Assembly: GCA_012514415.1 (NCBI GenBank)
Contig: JAAZAH010000323.1
Span: 1 to 9,936 of the forward strand
Length of the DNA stretch: 9,936 bases
Source of the DNA: Sandaracinaceae bacterium
GTDB lineage: Bacteria; Myxococcota_A; Polyangia; Polyangiales; Houyiibacteriaceae
Direction of reading: 5' to 3'
A program made the translations under genes and the position numbers. Below the pieces are notes generated by a model. The model ran no database searches. It was not told the DNA's origin and saw nothing but the letters and a program-made list of their open reading frames with translations. Positions 1 through 6,821 of this stretch are shown here, piece after piece. Numbering within the stretch: the first letter of the stretch is position 1; each line of letters starts with the position of its first letter.

Positions 1-1892
1 AAGACATTGAAGTCCTCGAAGGACTTGAGCCCGTCCGGAAGCGTCCCGCAATGTACATCGGCGGGACCGATTCCCGCGGCTATCACCACCTGCTCTGGGA
101 GATCGTCGATAACTCTGTCGACGAGGCGATCAATGGACACGCGAGCCGGATCCTCGTCTCGCTCGATAAGGATCTGCGCGGCGCGACGGTCACGGATAAT
201 GGGCGCGGGATTCCCGTCGACATCCATCCAAAATTCAAAAAAAGCGCGCTCGAAATTATCCTGACGACCCTTCACGCCGGGGGAAAATTCGAAGGGAAGG
301 GGTATCAGATTTCGGGTGGCCTTCACGGCGTCGGCTCGTCGGTCGTCAACGCCCTGAGTGAATCGATGCGGGCGACCATCCGCCGCGATGGAGCCGAGTT
401 CGAACAAGAGTTTGCACGCGGCATCGCCACGACCAAGATCAAAAAGCTGGGCGAGACGCGGAAGCGCGGGACCCGGATCCACTTCCGCCCGGATCCTGAA
501 ATCTTCGGCAAGCGAGCGAAATTCGATCCGGCCATCGTTCGCGAGACGCTCGAGGTGAAGAGTTATCTTCATAAGGGGCTCGAGATCACCTTCGTTGACC
601 ATTCGAGCGGTCAAAAAGAAGTCTTCAAGCATCCGAACGGGATCGCGGATTATCTGAAGCGGATCGTCGCCGAAAAGGGCAAGCCTGTCGTCCATCCGGA
701 GCCTTTCGTTTACGAGCGAGAGGACGATCCGCGGCTCGAGGTCGCCCTCCAATGGACCGAGGGAACGGAGGAGGTGCTCCGAAGCTACGCCAATGGCATC
801 CCGACTGGCTCGGGCGGCACCCATGAAGCCGGGTTGAAGCAGGCGCTCACCAAAGCGATCCGAGCGTATATGGAGCAGCATAAGCTCCTTCCGAAAGGAC
901 TTCGCATCACGGCAGAGGATGTGCGCGAGGGGCTCTTCGCCATCATCAGCGTCTTCGTCCCGGAGCCTCAGTTTCAGGGGCAGACCAAGGATCGACTGAA
1001 CAACCCCGAGATCGCGGCGCCTGTCGAAAACGCTGTTCGAAGCGCGCTGGAGCTCTATCTGAATCAGAATCAATCCATCGCCGAGGCGATTGTTGCGCGA
1101 ATCATCATCTCGGCGCGCGCGCGCGAAGCGAGTCGCGCCGCAAGCCAGCAGGTGAGCCGAAAGACGGCCGTGAGCCATCGCCTCAACCTGCCCGGCAAGC
1201 TGAACGATTGCTCGAGCACCGATCCGGCGGTTTCCGAGCTTTTCCTCGTCGAGGGTGATTCAGCGGGAGGCAACGCGAAGATGGGGCGCGATCGCCGTTT
1301 CCAAGCGATCCTTCCCCTCCGCGGTAAGGTGTTGAATGCCGAGCGCGCGACGGCGGCCCAGATCGCGGCGAACCGCGAGCTTCAGGATATCGTGAGCGCG
1401 CTTGGTTGTGGCTCGGGCAAGAACTTCGACATCTCGAAGCTTCGCTACGGACGCATCTTCCTTTTGATGGACGCAGACAGCGACGGTCATCACATCGCTA
1501 CGCTGCTGCTCACCTTCTTCTACCGGATGCTGCCCGAGCTGGTGAAGGCCGGGCATATCTACATCGCTCAACCCCCGCTTTACCGGATCGACGCCGGCAA
1601 AGAGACATACTGGGCGCTCGACGATGAGGAGCGCGATGAAATCCTCGCGAAGCTTCCGAAGAACGTGAAGCCGGAGATCTCTCGCTTCAAGGGTCTCGGC
1701 GAGATGACGGCGGAGGAGCTTCGCGAAACGACGCTTGATCCCGCCAAGCGGCGTGCCATCCGGGTCACGATCGAGGACGCACTTGCGACCGATCGGGTCC
1801 TTAACGAACTCATGGGGCGCGATCCTTCGGCCCGCTACCAATACATCATGGAGCACGCTCCCCGCGCGTCCGCGGCGGAGCTCGACGTTTAA
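1..1892 (+). CDS. parE: Type IIA topoisomerase subunit B, probably topoisomerase IV ParE (5'-truncated)
   Basis: This is the ATPase and TOPRIM subunit of a type IIA topoisomerase, which passes one DNA duplex through another to relax or decatenate the chromosome. The frame is open from base 3, so the ATG at 51 is internal (the Met of the RKRPAMYIGG motif) and the true start lies left of the window. Counting from that Met, the GHKL ATPase shows EIVDN (17-21), DNGRGIP (49-55), GGLHGVGSS (89-97) and the QTK loop lysine (311-313). The TOPRIM domain shows EGDSAGG (401-407) and the metal-binding DADSDG (474-479), followed by RFKGLGEM and the C-terminal end AELDV. The DADSDG-H-H-IATLL form, the ETYWALDDEE stretch and the short C-terminus resemble E. 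coli ParE more than GyrB, which usually has DADVDG. Many bacteria outside Proteobacteria blur this split, so GyrB remains possible. The partner A subunit is not in the window. Confidence 0.95.
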   Translation, partial: DIEVLEGLEPVRKRPAMYIGGTDSRGYHHLLWEIVDNSVDEAINGHASRILVSLDKDLRGATVTDNGRGIPVDIHPKFKKSALEIILTTLHAGGKFEGKGYQISGGLHGVGSSVVNALSESMRATIRRDGAEFEQEFARGIATTKIKKLGETRKRGTRIHFRPDPEIFGKRAKFDPAIVRETLEVKSYLHKGLEITFVDHSSGQKEVFKHPNGIADYLKRIVAEKGKPVVHPEPFVYEREDDPRLEVALQWTEGTEEVLRSYANGIPTGSGGTHEAGLKQALTKAIRAYMEQHKLLPKGLRITAEDVREGLFAIISVFVPEPQFQGQTKDRLNNPEIAAPVENAVRSALELYLNQNQSIAEAIVARIIISARAREASRAASQQVSRKTAVSHRLNLPGKLNDCSSTDPAVSELFLVEGDSAGGNAKMGRDRRFQAILPLRGKVLNAERATAAQIAANRELQDIVSALGCGSGKNFDISKLRYGRIFLLMDADSDGHHIATLLLTFFYRMLPELVKAGHIYIAQPPLYRIDAGKETYWALDDEERDEILAKLPKNVKPEISRFKGLGEMTAEELRETTLDPAKRRAIRVTIEDALATDRVLNELMGRDPSARYQYIMEHAPRASAAELDV

Positions 1893-1955
1893 ATTGGGGT
1901 CGGCGTCGGCTCGATCTGGCTCCATATCGAACGAAAGCCGCGGATTTCGGAGGCG

Positions 1956-1995
1956 CGCATTCTTTGAATGCGTCTCCGGAATGCTCAGCTATACT
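1956..1995 (+). promoter_or_regulatory. Possible guaB promoter with overlapping inverted repeat
   Basis: In the 131-bp gap between the topoisomerase gene and guaB, TATACT at 1990-1995 matches five of six bases of a sigma70 -10 box and lies about 30 bp upstream of the TTG start. The best -35 candidate is TTGAAT at 1964-1969, but its 20-bp spacer is longer than the usual 16-18. That -35 candidate sits inside a perfect 7-bp inverted repeat (CGCATTC, TTT, GAATGCG; 1956-1972). A repressor or activator site overlapping the promoter is therefore conceivable. This is inference from sequence only. Confidence 0.35.
1957..1984. repeat. Three copies of the hexamer GAATGC upstream of guaB
   Basis: GCATTC (1957-1962), GAATGC (1966-1971) and GAATGC (1979-1984) fall within 28 bp. 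The first two are inverted around a TTT centre, and the third is a direct repeat of the second, 13 bp further on. The cluster lies just upstream of the TATACT candidate -10 box, where a regulator of guaB could bind. No known operator is recognised. Confidence 0.4.
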
Positions 1996-2010
1996 TTTCC
2001 GCCACCTCAA

Positions 2011-2018
2011 AAGGGAGG
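2011..2018 (+). promoter_or_regulatory. Ribosome binding site that fixes the guaB start at TTG 2024
   Basis: AAGGGAGG is a strong Shine-Dalgarno sequence and ends 5 nt before the TTG at 2024. No such site precedes the in-frame ATG at 1964. That ATG would also lie upstream of the candidate -10 box and add 20 residues that do not match the IMPDH N-terminus. Confidence 0.8.
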
Positions 2019-2023
2019 CCGCC

Positions 2024-3481
2024 TTGACCGATTCTAGGCTACGCGAAGCGCTGACATTCGACGACATCCTCTTGGTTCCCGGGTATAGCGATTTCATCCC
2101 GGCAGAGGCGGATGTGCGAACTCGGTTCTCTCGAGGGCTCGAACTGAACATCCCGATCGTCTCGAGCGCGATGGATACGGTCACAGAGTCGCGGACGGCC
2201 ATCACCATGGCGCGACTCGGTGGCCTCGGAATCATCCATAAGAACCTCAGCCCTGAGCAGCAGGCCCGCGAGGTTGAGAAGGTGAAGCGGGCCGAGACCG
2301 GGATGATCGTCGATCCGATCACCATCGCGCCGACAACCCTCCTTCGCGAAGCTTTCGAGATCATGCGCGAGCATGACATCTCCGGGCTCCCCGTCGTCGA
2401 AGGCGATAAGCCCGTCGGCATCCTGACGAGCCGGGATGTGCGCTTCGAAGACCGCCTCGATTTGCCGGTCAGCGAGCTCATGACGCGTGAGCTCATCACC
2501 GCACAGCCGGGGGTCGCCCAAGACGAAGCACGCGAACTCCTCCACAAGCACCGGATCGAAAAGCTTCTCGTGGTGGATGATGACGGCAAATTGGTCGGGC
2601 TCATCACCATCAAGGATCTCCTTCAGGCCGAAAAGCATCCGGAGGCCATCAAGGATGAGCGCGGGCGTCTGCGCGTCGGCGCTGCCGTTGGGCCGGGGAC
2701 CGATCGCGATCAGCGCGTTGGTCTCCTCGTCGAAGCCGGCGTCGATGTCATCGTGATCGATACGGCGCACGGTCACTCAAAGAACGTGATCGAAGCGGTG
2801 AAGGCGGTGAAGGGCCGCTACGGCGACGCGGTCCAAGTGGTCGCGGGCAATGTCGCAACGGCGGAAGGCACGACGGCGCTCATCGATGCCGGCGCCGACG
2901 CCGTCAAGGTGGGCATCGGTCCCGGCTCGATCTGCACGACGCGGATGATCGCAGGCATCGGCGTGCCGCAGCTCACGGCCATCATGGATTGCGCCGCGGT
3001 CGGGCGGGAGCGCGGCGTGCCGATCATCGCTGACGGCGGGATCAAATATTCGGGCGATATCGTGAAAGCGCTCGCCTTCGGGGCGAGCTCCGTGATGCTC
3101 GGAAGTCTTTTTGCTGGGACCGACGAGAGCCCCGGGCAGCTCGTCCTCTATCAGGGCCGGACGTATAAGAGCTACCGCGGGATGGGCTCGCTTGGCGCGA
3201 TGAGCAAGGGCTCGGCCGATCGCTATGCGCAAGCTGACCTCAACGTCGATAAGCTCGTCCCCGAAGGGATTGAGGGGCGCGTGCCTTATCGAGGCTCACT
3301 CGCGAGCGTCGTGCATCAGCTTGTTGGCGGCCTCCGCGCAGGCATGGGCTATACGGGACAGCGCACCATCGAGCTTCTCCAGGCGAATGCGAAGTTCGTG
3401 AAGCAGACGTCGCAGGGGCTCCGAGAGAGCCATGTCCACGATGTGGTCGTGACCGAAGAGGCCCCGAACTACCGCCTCTGA
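2024..3481 (+). CDS. guaB: Inosine-5'-monophosphate dehydrogenase (IMPDH)
   Basis: This cytoplasmic enzyme oxidises IMP to XMP with NAD+, the committed step of GMP synthesis. The TTG start gives 485 residues, the usual bacterial length, and an N-terminus (MTDSRLREALTFDDILLVP) that aligns with E. coli GuaB. The TIM barrel begins with NIPIVSSAMDTVTESR (42-57). A CBS-domain pair, the nucleotide-sensing Bateman module, is inserted at about 96-212. The catalytic cysteine is Cys304 in GPGSICTTR. DTAHGHS (246-252) and ADGGIKYSGD (336-345) contribute to substrate binding. The active-site flap holds KSYRGMGSLGAMSKGS, with Arg400 and Tyr401 matching the E. coli pair that activates water. The protein ends ESHVHDV...PNYRL, as is typical. 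It lies 131 bp after the topoisomerase gene and probably has its own promoter. No guaA follows; the next gene is on the opposite strand. Confidence 0.98.
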   Translation: MTDSRLREALTFDDILLVPGYSDFIPAEADVRTRFSRGLELNIPIVSSAMDTVTESRTAITMARLGGLGIIHKNLSPEQQAREVEKVKRAETGMIVDPITIAPTTLLREAFEIMREHDISGLPVVEGDKPVGILTSRDVRFEDRLDLPVSELMTRELITAQPGVAQDEARELLHKHRIEKLLVVDDDGKLVGLITIKDLLQAEKHPEAIKDERGRLRVGAAVGPGTDRDQRVGLLVEAGVDVIVIDTAHGHSKNVIEAVKAVKGRYGDAVQVVAGNVATAEGTTALIDAGADAVKVGIGPGSICTTRMIAGIGVPQLTAIMDCAAVGRERGVPIIADGGIKYSGDIVKALAFGASSVMLGSLFAGTDESPGQLVLYQGRTYKSYRGMGSLGAMSKGSADRYAQADLNVDKLVPEGIEGRVPYRGSLASVVHQLVGGLRAGMGYTGQRTIELLQANAKFVKQTSQGLRESHVHDVVVTEEAPNYRL

Positions 3482-3507
3482 AGGCGGCGAACGCGGGCAG
3501 CGTGGTG

Positions 3508-3529
3508 GGGCGGCGTCTCGCCTCCGCCC
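3508..3529 (+). terminator. Possible guaB terminator hairpin, weak
   Basis: GGGCGG (3508-3513) pairs with CCGCCC (3524-3529) around a 10-nt loop, starting 26 bp after the guaB stop. No T-run follows, so it is not a classic intrinsic terminator. It may only stabilise the 3' end or work with another termination mechanism. Confidence 0.3.
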
Positions 3530-3540
3530 AGAGTTTGATG

Positions 3541-3586
3541 CTTCTGGCTCCCTAAGGAGGCAGGAGGCGCGCGGTTTAGCGCACGC
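3541..3586. terminator. Tandem hairpins at a convergent gene junction
   Basis: guaB and the minus-strand gene ending at 3620 converge here. CTTCTGGCTCC (3541-3551) and GGAGGCAGGAG (3556-3566) form an 11-bp stem with one mismatch and one G-T pair around a CTAA loop. GCGCGCGG (3567-3574) and GCGCACGC (3579-3586) form a second imperfect stem right after it. Position and symmetry suggest bidirectional termination or 3'-end protection. Neither side has a T-run. Confidence 0.35.
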
Positions 3587-3619
3587 TTCCAAGGTGGAGG
3601 AGCGCGGCGGCTTCGCCCA

Positions 3620-4612
3620 TCATTCGGAGCCTGCCTCAGCGAAGGCGCGGAGCACGCGCATGATGCCTTCGAGTTCCCCTTCGCCGACTTCGACCCCAAA
3701 GCGGATTTCGCGCCCCTCCTGATCGAACTTCAGCCCGCTAATGAGCGCAGCCGCGGGAGTGACCGCGAGGAAGACGTTCTTGCGGAGATTGGAGAGGACG
3801 GTATCGAGCGACTCCTTCGCCATCTCGGCGCGCTCGGTGCGGTTGTAGCGAACGAAGCCGCCGATGTTCACTCCCGTCTGGATCGAGAGGCCCACGGCGA
3901 GATCGGTGAGATCCCGAAGCTCGGGGAGGAGATGGTACGCTTGCTCAGGGGAGAGGAGATCGCGCACCTCATGGTGCCAATCGTCATAGAGCGAGACCGC
4001 GAGTTCAGCGTCGCGGCCCGTATGGATACGCCTGAAAAGCGCACCGACGCCCGAATCGTCGTCAAGGGGCTTTCCCTCGCCGCGCAGCTTTCGGAGGACC
4101 GGAGCGACATTCGCCTCGTCGCCAAGAACAATGCCCTTGGTGCCGATGAACGCAGCGCGCGTGTTCGAGTTTTCGACAGCGAGCGTGTCGAAACCCTCGA
4201 GCTCGATGAGTGAAGACCCAACCTCCGCGTCCTCGAGGCGCTCTGTCATGCACTGGACCGTTGAGGCGCGATCAAAATCCCCAGCAAGCGCCACGACGCC
4301 GCTGAGGAGCTTCTCCCTATCGTCGCGCAGGAGCAAGACCGTGGCATGGTCGAGCGACATTGCGAGGTTGAAGGAGCAGTCCTCGCGAAGCTCGGCAAAA
4401 AAGCCTTCTTCTTCTTCGAGGAGGCGGCGAACGGCCGGCGCGCGTTTCAGGCTTTTGGCGTTGATCCTAACAATCGCGAACGTCTCATCGGGGGCGTAAC
4501 GGAGCGGATCCTCGGGAAGCGTTCCCTTCGAGAGAAAGAACGCCCAAGCGCCGATGGCGAGCGCGAGGCTGAGTGCGATGCCGAGGAGGATGGAGAGGCT
4601 TTTTTTCTGCAC
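3620..4612 (-). CDS. Uncharacterised membrane-anchored or exported protein
   Basis: I do not recognise a named family. The 330-residue product starts at GTG, with an in-frame stop just upstream, so no longer form is possible. Residues 2-7 are polar and basic (QKKSLS), followed by one hydrophobic stretch (8-27) and a short linker. That pattern fits an uncleaved signal anchor or a signal peptide, with the rest outside the inner membrane. The body is mixed alpha/beta and acidic, with no further membrane segment and no catalytic motif I can name. It has only two cysteines, Cys79 (REDCSF) and Cys121 (STVQCM), which could form a disulfide if exported. The pattern YAPDETFAIVRINAKSL followed by DC-S-F resembles anonymous proteins common in Myxococcota-type genomes; this is an impression from memory. 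It converges with guaB and diverges from the zinc-ribbon gene, so it is probably transcribed alone. The coding call is strong, the function unknown. Confidence 0.85.
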   Translation of the reverse strand: MQKKSLSILLGIALSLALAIGAWAFFLSKGTLPEDPLRYAPDETFAIVRINAKSLKRAPAVRRLLEEEEGFFAELREDCSFNLAMSLDHATVLLLRDDREKLLSGVVALAGDFDRASTVQCMTERLEDAEVGSSLIELEGFDTLAVENSNTRAAFIGTKGIVLGDEANVAPVLRKLRGEGKPLDDDSGVGALFRRIHTGRDAELAVSLYDDWHHEVRDLLSPEQAYHLLPELRDLTDLAVGLSIQTGVNIGGFVRYNRTERAEMAKESLDTVLSNLRKNVFLAVTPAAALISGLKFDQEGREIRFGVEVGEGELEGIMRVLRAFAEAGSE

Positions 4613-4720
4613 GCCGGGAGCCTAATGCGAAAATGCACCCTGAGTAAAGCCGGCGAGCCTTCCACGCGGACCAACTTCGCCATCGCCATTGGCTCGAGCG
4701 ATGCTTATGCTGCGGCCATT

Positions 4721-5257
4721 GTGTCCGAAGATCTGATCTGCCCGTTTTGCGGCGAGCGTTTCGAGGGTGAAGAGCTCTGCCCTGTTCACGACCTCCCGCT
4801 CGTGAGCGAAGACGAGCGTCAAGCCATGAAGAGCGGCGCTGAACCCGACCCGCGCGATACCCGCCCGTGGATCTTCGCCTCCTCGATCCTCGGTCTCATC
4901 GCGTTCTTTCTTCCGTTCTTCCGCGACGCTCAAGGTGAGCTTCCCTCGAAATCGGCCCTCACCATCGCGCTCACCGGTGGCGAGAGTCTTTGGCTCGGCT
5001 TCTTTGCGCCGATGGCCATTGTCGCGACGCTTCTTACGAGGCAATCGCTCGAAGCCGTCCATCGTGTCCGCTTGGCTCTCGCCCTGGTCGCCTTACTCGA
5101 GCTCCTCGTGACGGGCCTTGCCGCCTATCGCGGGCTCGCCTTCAGCGCGGGTGGCCACTCCACGCTCGTGCCGGGCCTCGGGCTCTACCTCTCGCTTGGA
5201 GCGGCGCTCATCGCGATCGCGGCATCGCTCGCGCTCGGTCGACCGAAGCGCCGCTAG
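4721..5257 (+). CDS. Uncharacterised zinc-ribbon-like protein with four membrane segments
   Basis: Function not recognised. With the GTG start the product has 178 residues. The N-terminus carries CPFC (7-10) and CPVH (20-23), a C-x2-C-x9-C-x2-H arrangement suited to one zinc ion. After an acidic linker (29-48) come four hydrophobic stretches at about 50-67, 89-106, 116-136 and 149-172, and the protein ends in a basic tail (RPKRR), which favours a cytoplasmic C-terminus and, with four segments, a cytoplasmic zinc ribbon. The start is uncertain. The frame is open far upstream, and ATG 4625, with GGGAG four nt before it, would give 210 residues. GTG 4721 is preferred because it puts the conserved-looking motif at the N-terminus and leaves 108 bp between this gene and the divergent one for promoters. 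No Shine-Dalgarno sequence is visible before GTG 4721. Confidence 0.75.
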   Translation: MSEDLICPFCGERFEGEELCPVHDLPLVSEDERQAMKSGAEPDPRDTRPWIFASSILGLIAFFLPFFRDAQGELPSKSALTIALTGGESLWLGFFAPMAIVATLLTRQSLEAVHRVRLALALVALLELLVTGLAAYRGLAFSAGGHSTLVPGLGLYLSLGAALIAIAASLALGRPKRR

Positions 5258-5270
5258 CTGCGAGTACAGG

Positions 5271-5282
5271 CCCCTCGAGGGG
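5271..5282. other. CCCCTCGAGGGG palindrome at a convergent junction
   Basis: This 12-bp palindrome lies 13 bp after the stop of the membrane-protein gene, in the 63-bp gap before the end of cinA on the other strand. It could fold as a four-pair stem with a TCGA loop on either transcript. No T-run follows, so a terminator role is only suggested by position. Confidence 0.25.
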
Positions 5283-5320
5283 TGTGCGCAAACGCCCTCT
5301 TAGCTCACGTGACTGCCTGC

Positions 5321-6055
5321 TTAGATGCGCCGCAAGAACATCCCCTCAGGGAGGCCCGCGATGAAATGCTCTGCCGCTTCGGCGACCTCACGCGCGTCGC
5401 GTCCATCGAATGTGACCTTCACGCGATGATCGGTTTTGCCCGGCAGCTGCGGATAGCTTCCGATCAAGATCTTCGGAAAGCGGCGCGTGAGCTCGTGAAG
5501 GAGCGCGGCGATGGCGCCCTCTTCCGCAAGAGTGAAGACGGAGGCGTTGTAGAAAGCGTCTCCCCGATCGAGCTCCTCGCGAATGACTTGGAACTTGGCG
5601 CGAAGAATTTCGGGGACGCCAGGGAGGACGTAGACGTTTTCGATGACGACTGTCGGCCAGCTGATATCGGCCGCGCGAATCAAGCGAGCGCCCACGGGCA
5701 AGAGCGCCATGCGCAGGTGATCCTCGGTGGTTCGCTCCTTGAAATGCGAACGGATCAGCCATTCCATCTCTTGCGACCGTGAGATCGGCGTATCAAAAGC
5801 CTTCGCGACGGCATCGAGCGTGACATCATCATGCGTGGGGCCCACACCGCCGCTTGTGAAAACGAGATGGTGGCTCCGGCGAAGTTCGTTGAGATCTCGG
5901 GCAATCACATCGATCTCATCGGGGCAGACGATCACGCGATCGAGGCGGATCCCGAGGGAGAAGAGCTGCCGTGCGAGAAAGGGCGTGTTCTCGTCCCGGA
6001 TCTTCCCCGTCAGGATCTCATTTCCGATGATGAGTAAGGCGGCGTTACGTTCCAC
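5321..6055 (-). CDS. cinA: CinA/MoaB-type molybdopterin-binding-domain protein (stand-alone)
   Basis: This is the COG1058 domain seen at the N-terminus of CinA, a MogA/MoaB-like fold. Family members are linked to pyridine nucleotide recycling (ADP-ribose pyrophosphatase activity in some CinA proteins) and, in eukaryotic FAD synthase, to FAD hydrolysis. Key residues are GNEILTG (11-17) and TSGGVGPTHDD (67-77), with LPGVPEI further on. The product has 244 residues and stops where the C-terminal PncC-type NMN amidase domain of full CinA (about 400 residues) would begin, so it is the short form. It starts at GTG 15 bp after the rlmB stop; an in-frame stop directly upstream and no other start codon in the gap support this choice. 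No clear Shine-Dalgarno sequence is visible. It is the last gene of the pyrF unit. The family is clear; the exact substrate is not. Confidence 0.92.
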   Translation of the reverse strand: MERNAALLIIGNEILTGKIRDENTPFLARQLFSLGIRLDRVIVCPDEIDVIARDLNELRRSHHLVFTSGGVGPTHDDVTLDAVAKAFDTPISRSQEMEWLIRSHFKERTTEDHLRMALLPVGARLIRAADISWPTVVIENVYVLPGVPEILRAKFQVIREELDRGDAFYNASVFTLAEEGAIAALLHELTRRFPKILIGSYPQLPGKTDHRVKVTFDGRDAREVAEAAEHFIAGLPEGMFLRRI

Positions 6056-6070
6056 GCGGCAAAGGATAGC

Positions 6071-6814
6071 TCAAAGCGTAAAATGACGCCTTTTTTGATG
6101 AAGGGAATGGAGCGCGATGCCGGCTGCGACGGATGCGTTCAGCGAGTTGATCTTGCCGCTCATCTCGATGCGGAGGAGCTGATCACAGCGCTTACGCGTA
6201 AGCGCTCGAAGCCCGCGCCCTTCGGAGCCGACGATCAAAAGATCGCCACCCGGGCTCGGCTGAAAGTTCTCGAGTGAGTGTGCTGCTTCACCGGCGAGGC
6301 CGATCGCAAAAAGTCCGCGCGATTTGAGCGTATCGATGGCCTGCGCGAGGTTGACCACCCGAGCGATCCGTGCGTGCTCGACCGCGCCGGCTGAGCTGCG
6401 GCTCACGGCTCCCGTGACCCCCGCGCTCCTTCGCTCGGGCAAAAGGATGCCATCTGCACCGAAGGCGACCGCGCTCCGGATGATCGCGCCGAGGTTGTGA
6501 GGATCGGTGATCTCATCGAGCGCGATGAGGAGAGGGCGCTCCCCGAGCTCCGCGATCAACTCCTCGAGGCTGAGGTAGGGGAATTCGGGGGCGATCGCGA
6601 CGATCCCCTGATGCCGAAGCCCGCCCGAGAGTTCATCGAGACGGCGGCGGCTCACTTCTTCGACGCGGATGGCGTAACTCCGCGCCAGCGCCGCGATCTT
6701 TTGGTGCCTTTTTCCGGCCTCGCCGCCGACGATATAGACCGCTTCGAGCGGCGCGGGATCGTCGCGATCGAGGGCTTCGAGGATAAAGCGGGGACCGGCG
6801 AGGATACGCTTCAT
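6071..6814 (-). CDS. rlmB: TrmH/SpoU-family 23S rRNA (guanosine-2'-O-)-methyltransferase
   Basis: The product is a SPOUT-class enzyme that transfers a methyl group from S-adenosylmethionine to a ribose 2'-OH. RlmB does this at G2251 of 23S rRNA (E. coli numbering). With ATG 6814 it has 247 residues, against 243 in E. coli. Residues 1-75 form the L30e-like substrate-binding domain (LAGPRFILEAL; LRHQGIVA). The SPOUT domain shows DPHNLGAIIRSA (104-115, with the catalytic-motif Asn108 and Arg113), VGSEGRG (195-201) and SLNASVAAGI (224-233), the last two lining the knotted cofactor site. The frame is open further upstream, but that stretch overlaps pyrF and is not RlmB-like. ATG 6814 lies 7 bp after the pyrF stop without a clear ribosome binding site, so translational coupling is likely. 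Another TrmH-family target cannot be ruled out. Confidence 0.93.
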   Translation of the reverse strand: MKRILAGPRFILEALDRDDPAPLEAVYIVGGEAGKRHQKIAALARSYAIRVEEVSRRRLDELSGGLRHQGIVAIAPEFPYLSLEELIAELGERPLLIALDEITDPHNLGAIIRSAVAFGADGILLPERRSAGVTGAVSRSSAGAVEHARIARVVNLAQAIDTLKSRGLFAIGLAGEAAHSLENFQPSPGGDLLIVGSEGRGLRALTRKRCDQLLRIEMSGKINSLNASVAAGIALHSLHQKRRHFTL

Positions 6815-6821
6815 GAGGAGT

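Noticed and set aside
1260..2776. Several long minus-strand open frames opposite parE and guaB
   Set aside because: Both plus-strand genes are well-known families with all motifs in place. The antisense frames are arginine/serine-rich by-products of high GC.
4346..4624. An upstream extension of the zinc-ribbon gene to ATG 4346
   Set aside because: This part overlaps the N-terminal coding region of the divergent 330-residue protein, including its hydrophobic anchor. The frame is simply open there without a recognisable domain.
5306..5320. TCACGTGA palindrome between the membrane-protein gene and cinA
   Set aside because: An 8-bp palindrome at a convergent junction without nearby promoter elements is easily chance, so I did not call it an operator.
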